Shown piece after piece: positions 21,249-21,938 of a stretch of 21,938 bases of DNA (the first letter of the stretch is position 1; the number at the start of each line of letters is the position of its first letter). This DNA comes from Halobacteriales archaeon QS_9_67_15 (GTDB lineage Archaea; Halobacteriota; Halobacteria; Halobacteriales; Haloarculaceae), in assembly GCA_003023165.1 (NCBI GenBank), contig PXSD01000014.1:1-21938 (forward strand), read 5' to 3'. A program made the translations under genes and the position numbers. The notes beneath the pieces were generated by a model. The model was not told the DNA's origin. It ran no database searches and worked only from the letters and a program-made list of their open reading frames with translations.

Positions 21249-21445
21249 ACCCCCACCTGTCCGGCGAGCGCGAAAAGCCATGCGTTCTCCGCGCGTCGCA
21301 CCGTCTTCGCGGTCGTACGGGACTCCCGGCTCGCGTCGTCTCCTCGGTCGTCGTCAGACGAGCGTCTACCGGGCTCGCCGTCAGGCCGTCTTACTCGGCG
21401 TTCTCCGCGGGTAATTGCGGCTTGACCCGCTCGCGCATCGAACCT

Positions 21446-21453
21446 GTTTAGTT
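21446..21453 (+). promoter_or_regulatory. TATA box of the SWIM-domain gene
   Basis: GTTTAGTT lies 25-32 bases before the GTG at 21478, the spacing for a leaderless transcript. This decides the start: longer in-frame translations would include the promoter itself. Confidence 0.5.
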
Positions 21454-21477
21454 CGGGTATTCCCAACGGACGGTATC

Positions 21478-21825
21478 GTGAACGCGGTCGACCGCTGGGA
21501 GGCCGCGCTCGCAACGGAGTCGGAACTCACTCCGGAGGCCGTCGACCGCATCCTCGACGCCCACGGCGAGCGCGGCGCCCACGCCATCGAGGCCGTCTCC
21601 GAGCGACGCGTCAAGGAGTACCGCGACTTCACCGTCGTCGTCGGCCACGACGACGAACACGTCGTCGAATCCGACTCCTGCGACTGCAAGGACGCCGAGT
21701 ACAACCTCGACCGCGATGACCCCGAACAGCTCTGCTGGCACGCTATCGCCGTCCGCATCGCCCGCGCCATCGACGCCGTCGACCACCACGACATGTGGTA
21801 CTCCGACGTCCGGGAGTTCCTCTGA
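21478..21825 (+). CDS. Small SWIM zinc-finger protein
   Basis: From the GTG at 21478 the 115-residue protein has an alpha-helical N-terminal part, a strand region EYRDFTVVVGHDDEHVVESD (48-67) and the SWIM signature C-x-C-x(15)-C-x-H: C68, C70, C86, H88 in SCDCKDAEYN and QLCWHAIAVR. SWIM fingers bind DNA or proteins and occur in haloarchaea as stand-alone small proteins of unknown role. The last residues (HHDMWYSDVREFL) are conserved-looking. It is followed by a T5-hairpin-A5 module that probably ends its transcript. Divergent from trm1. Confidence 0.83.
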   Translation: MNAVDRWEAALATESELTPEAVDRILDAHGERGAHAIEAVSERRVKEYRDFTVVVGHDDEHVVESDSCDCKDAEYNLDRDDPEQLCWHAIAVRIARAIDAVDHHDMWYSDVREFL

Positions 21826-21828
21826 CCA

Positions 21829-21884
21829 TCTTTTTCGCGGAGGGGTCGCCGCGCGACCCCTCCGCCAAAAACATGGGTGAAAAA
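21829..21884 (+). terminator. T5-hairpin-A5 module, copy C
   Basis: TTTTT at 21831-21835, a perfect 12-bp stem GCGGAGGGGTCG (21837-21848) / CGACCCCTCCGC (21854-21865) with loop CCGCG, AAAAAC at 21867-21872 and GGGTGAAAAA ending at 21884. It starts 3 bases after the SWIM-gene stop. Confidence 0.75.
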
Positions 21885-21886
21885 GG

Positions 21887-21915
21887 CCGCATCTCGGCCT
21901 CTGGCCTCGATGCGG
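21887..21915. terminator. Second hairpin of module C
   Basis: CCGCATC (21887-21893) and GATGCGG (21909-21915) pair, with a GGCC...GGCC inner pairing. It parallels the second hairpin after module B. The remaining bases to the window end show nothing else. Confidence 0.6.
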
Positions 21916-21938
21916 TGAACCGACTCGCGCCTCCGGCG

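Overview
The window looks like a haloarchaeal chromosome. It is very GC-rich with strong third-position G/C, its proteins are acidic, several starts appear leaderless, and it carries a group II chaperonin with a GGM-rich tail, an archaeal Lrp next to type I glutamine synthetase, archaeal Trm1 and a TspO protein. No tRNA, rRNA, CRISPR array or complete transposase gene was seen. Genus is not determined; a Haloarcula-like group is a guess.

Layout. 1-219 is the 3' end of a PaaI-like thioesterase. 220-815 is repeat-rich non-coding DNA: a 54-bp tandem repeat and copy 1 of a structured dispersed repeat, abutting an LLM-class oxidoreductase gene whose 3' end is damaged. 1807-5136 holds a GNAT gene cut off at a 78-bp palindrome, an M24 peptidase-like gene, a short SurE-like fragment, a tandem-duplicated EthD-like gene and an HD hydrolase. 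5267-9280 (minus strand) holds an NAD-dependent epimerase, an acetolactate-synthase-like ThDP enzyme and a frameshifted ornithine cyclodeaminase. 9419-10852 has an epoxide-hydrolase-like protein convergent with TspO. 11132-15431 is the housekeeping core: thermosome, lrp and glnA. 15432-16104 holds a second 78-bp palindrome, a terminator-like region and a tnpB-less IS200/IS605-type element that keeps an omega-RNA-like end. 16105-21825 has an EEP-family protein followed by repeat copy 2, a CDP-alcohol phosphatidyltransferase, a PHP-like protein, three small membrane proteins, Trm1 and a SWIM zinc-finger protein.

The enzymes are ordinary; the most interesting material is non-coding. Three families of structured elements recur with different stem sequences but conserved architecture: (i) two 78-bp palindromes, each flanked by TGA and each beginning inside the TGA stop codon of an unrelated gene; (ii) two inverted copies of a roughly 275-375 bp repeat lying 3' of genes, with a conserved 19-nt loop and a stem that differs but stays paired; (iii) three T5-hairpin-A5 modules between or after genes. 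None is known to me by name. The base pairing is visible directly; function and mobility are inference.

A second theme is decay. LLM oxidoreductase, GNAT, ornithine cyclodeaminase, the SurE-like fragment and possibly a small gene at 13034-13317 all look truncated, deleted or frameshifted, mostly close to the repeats, while the housekeeping genes are intact.
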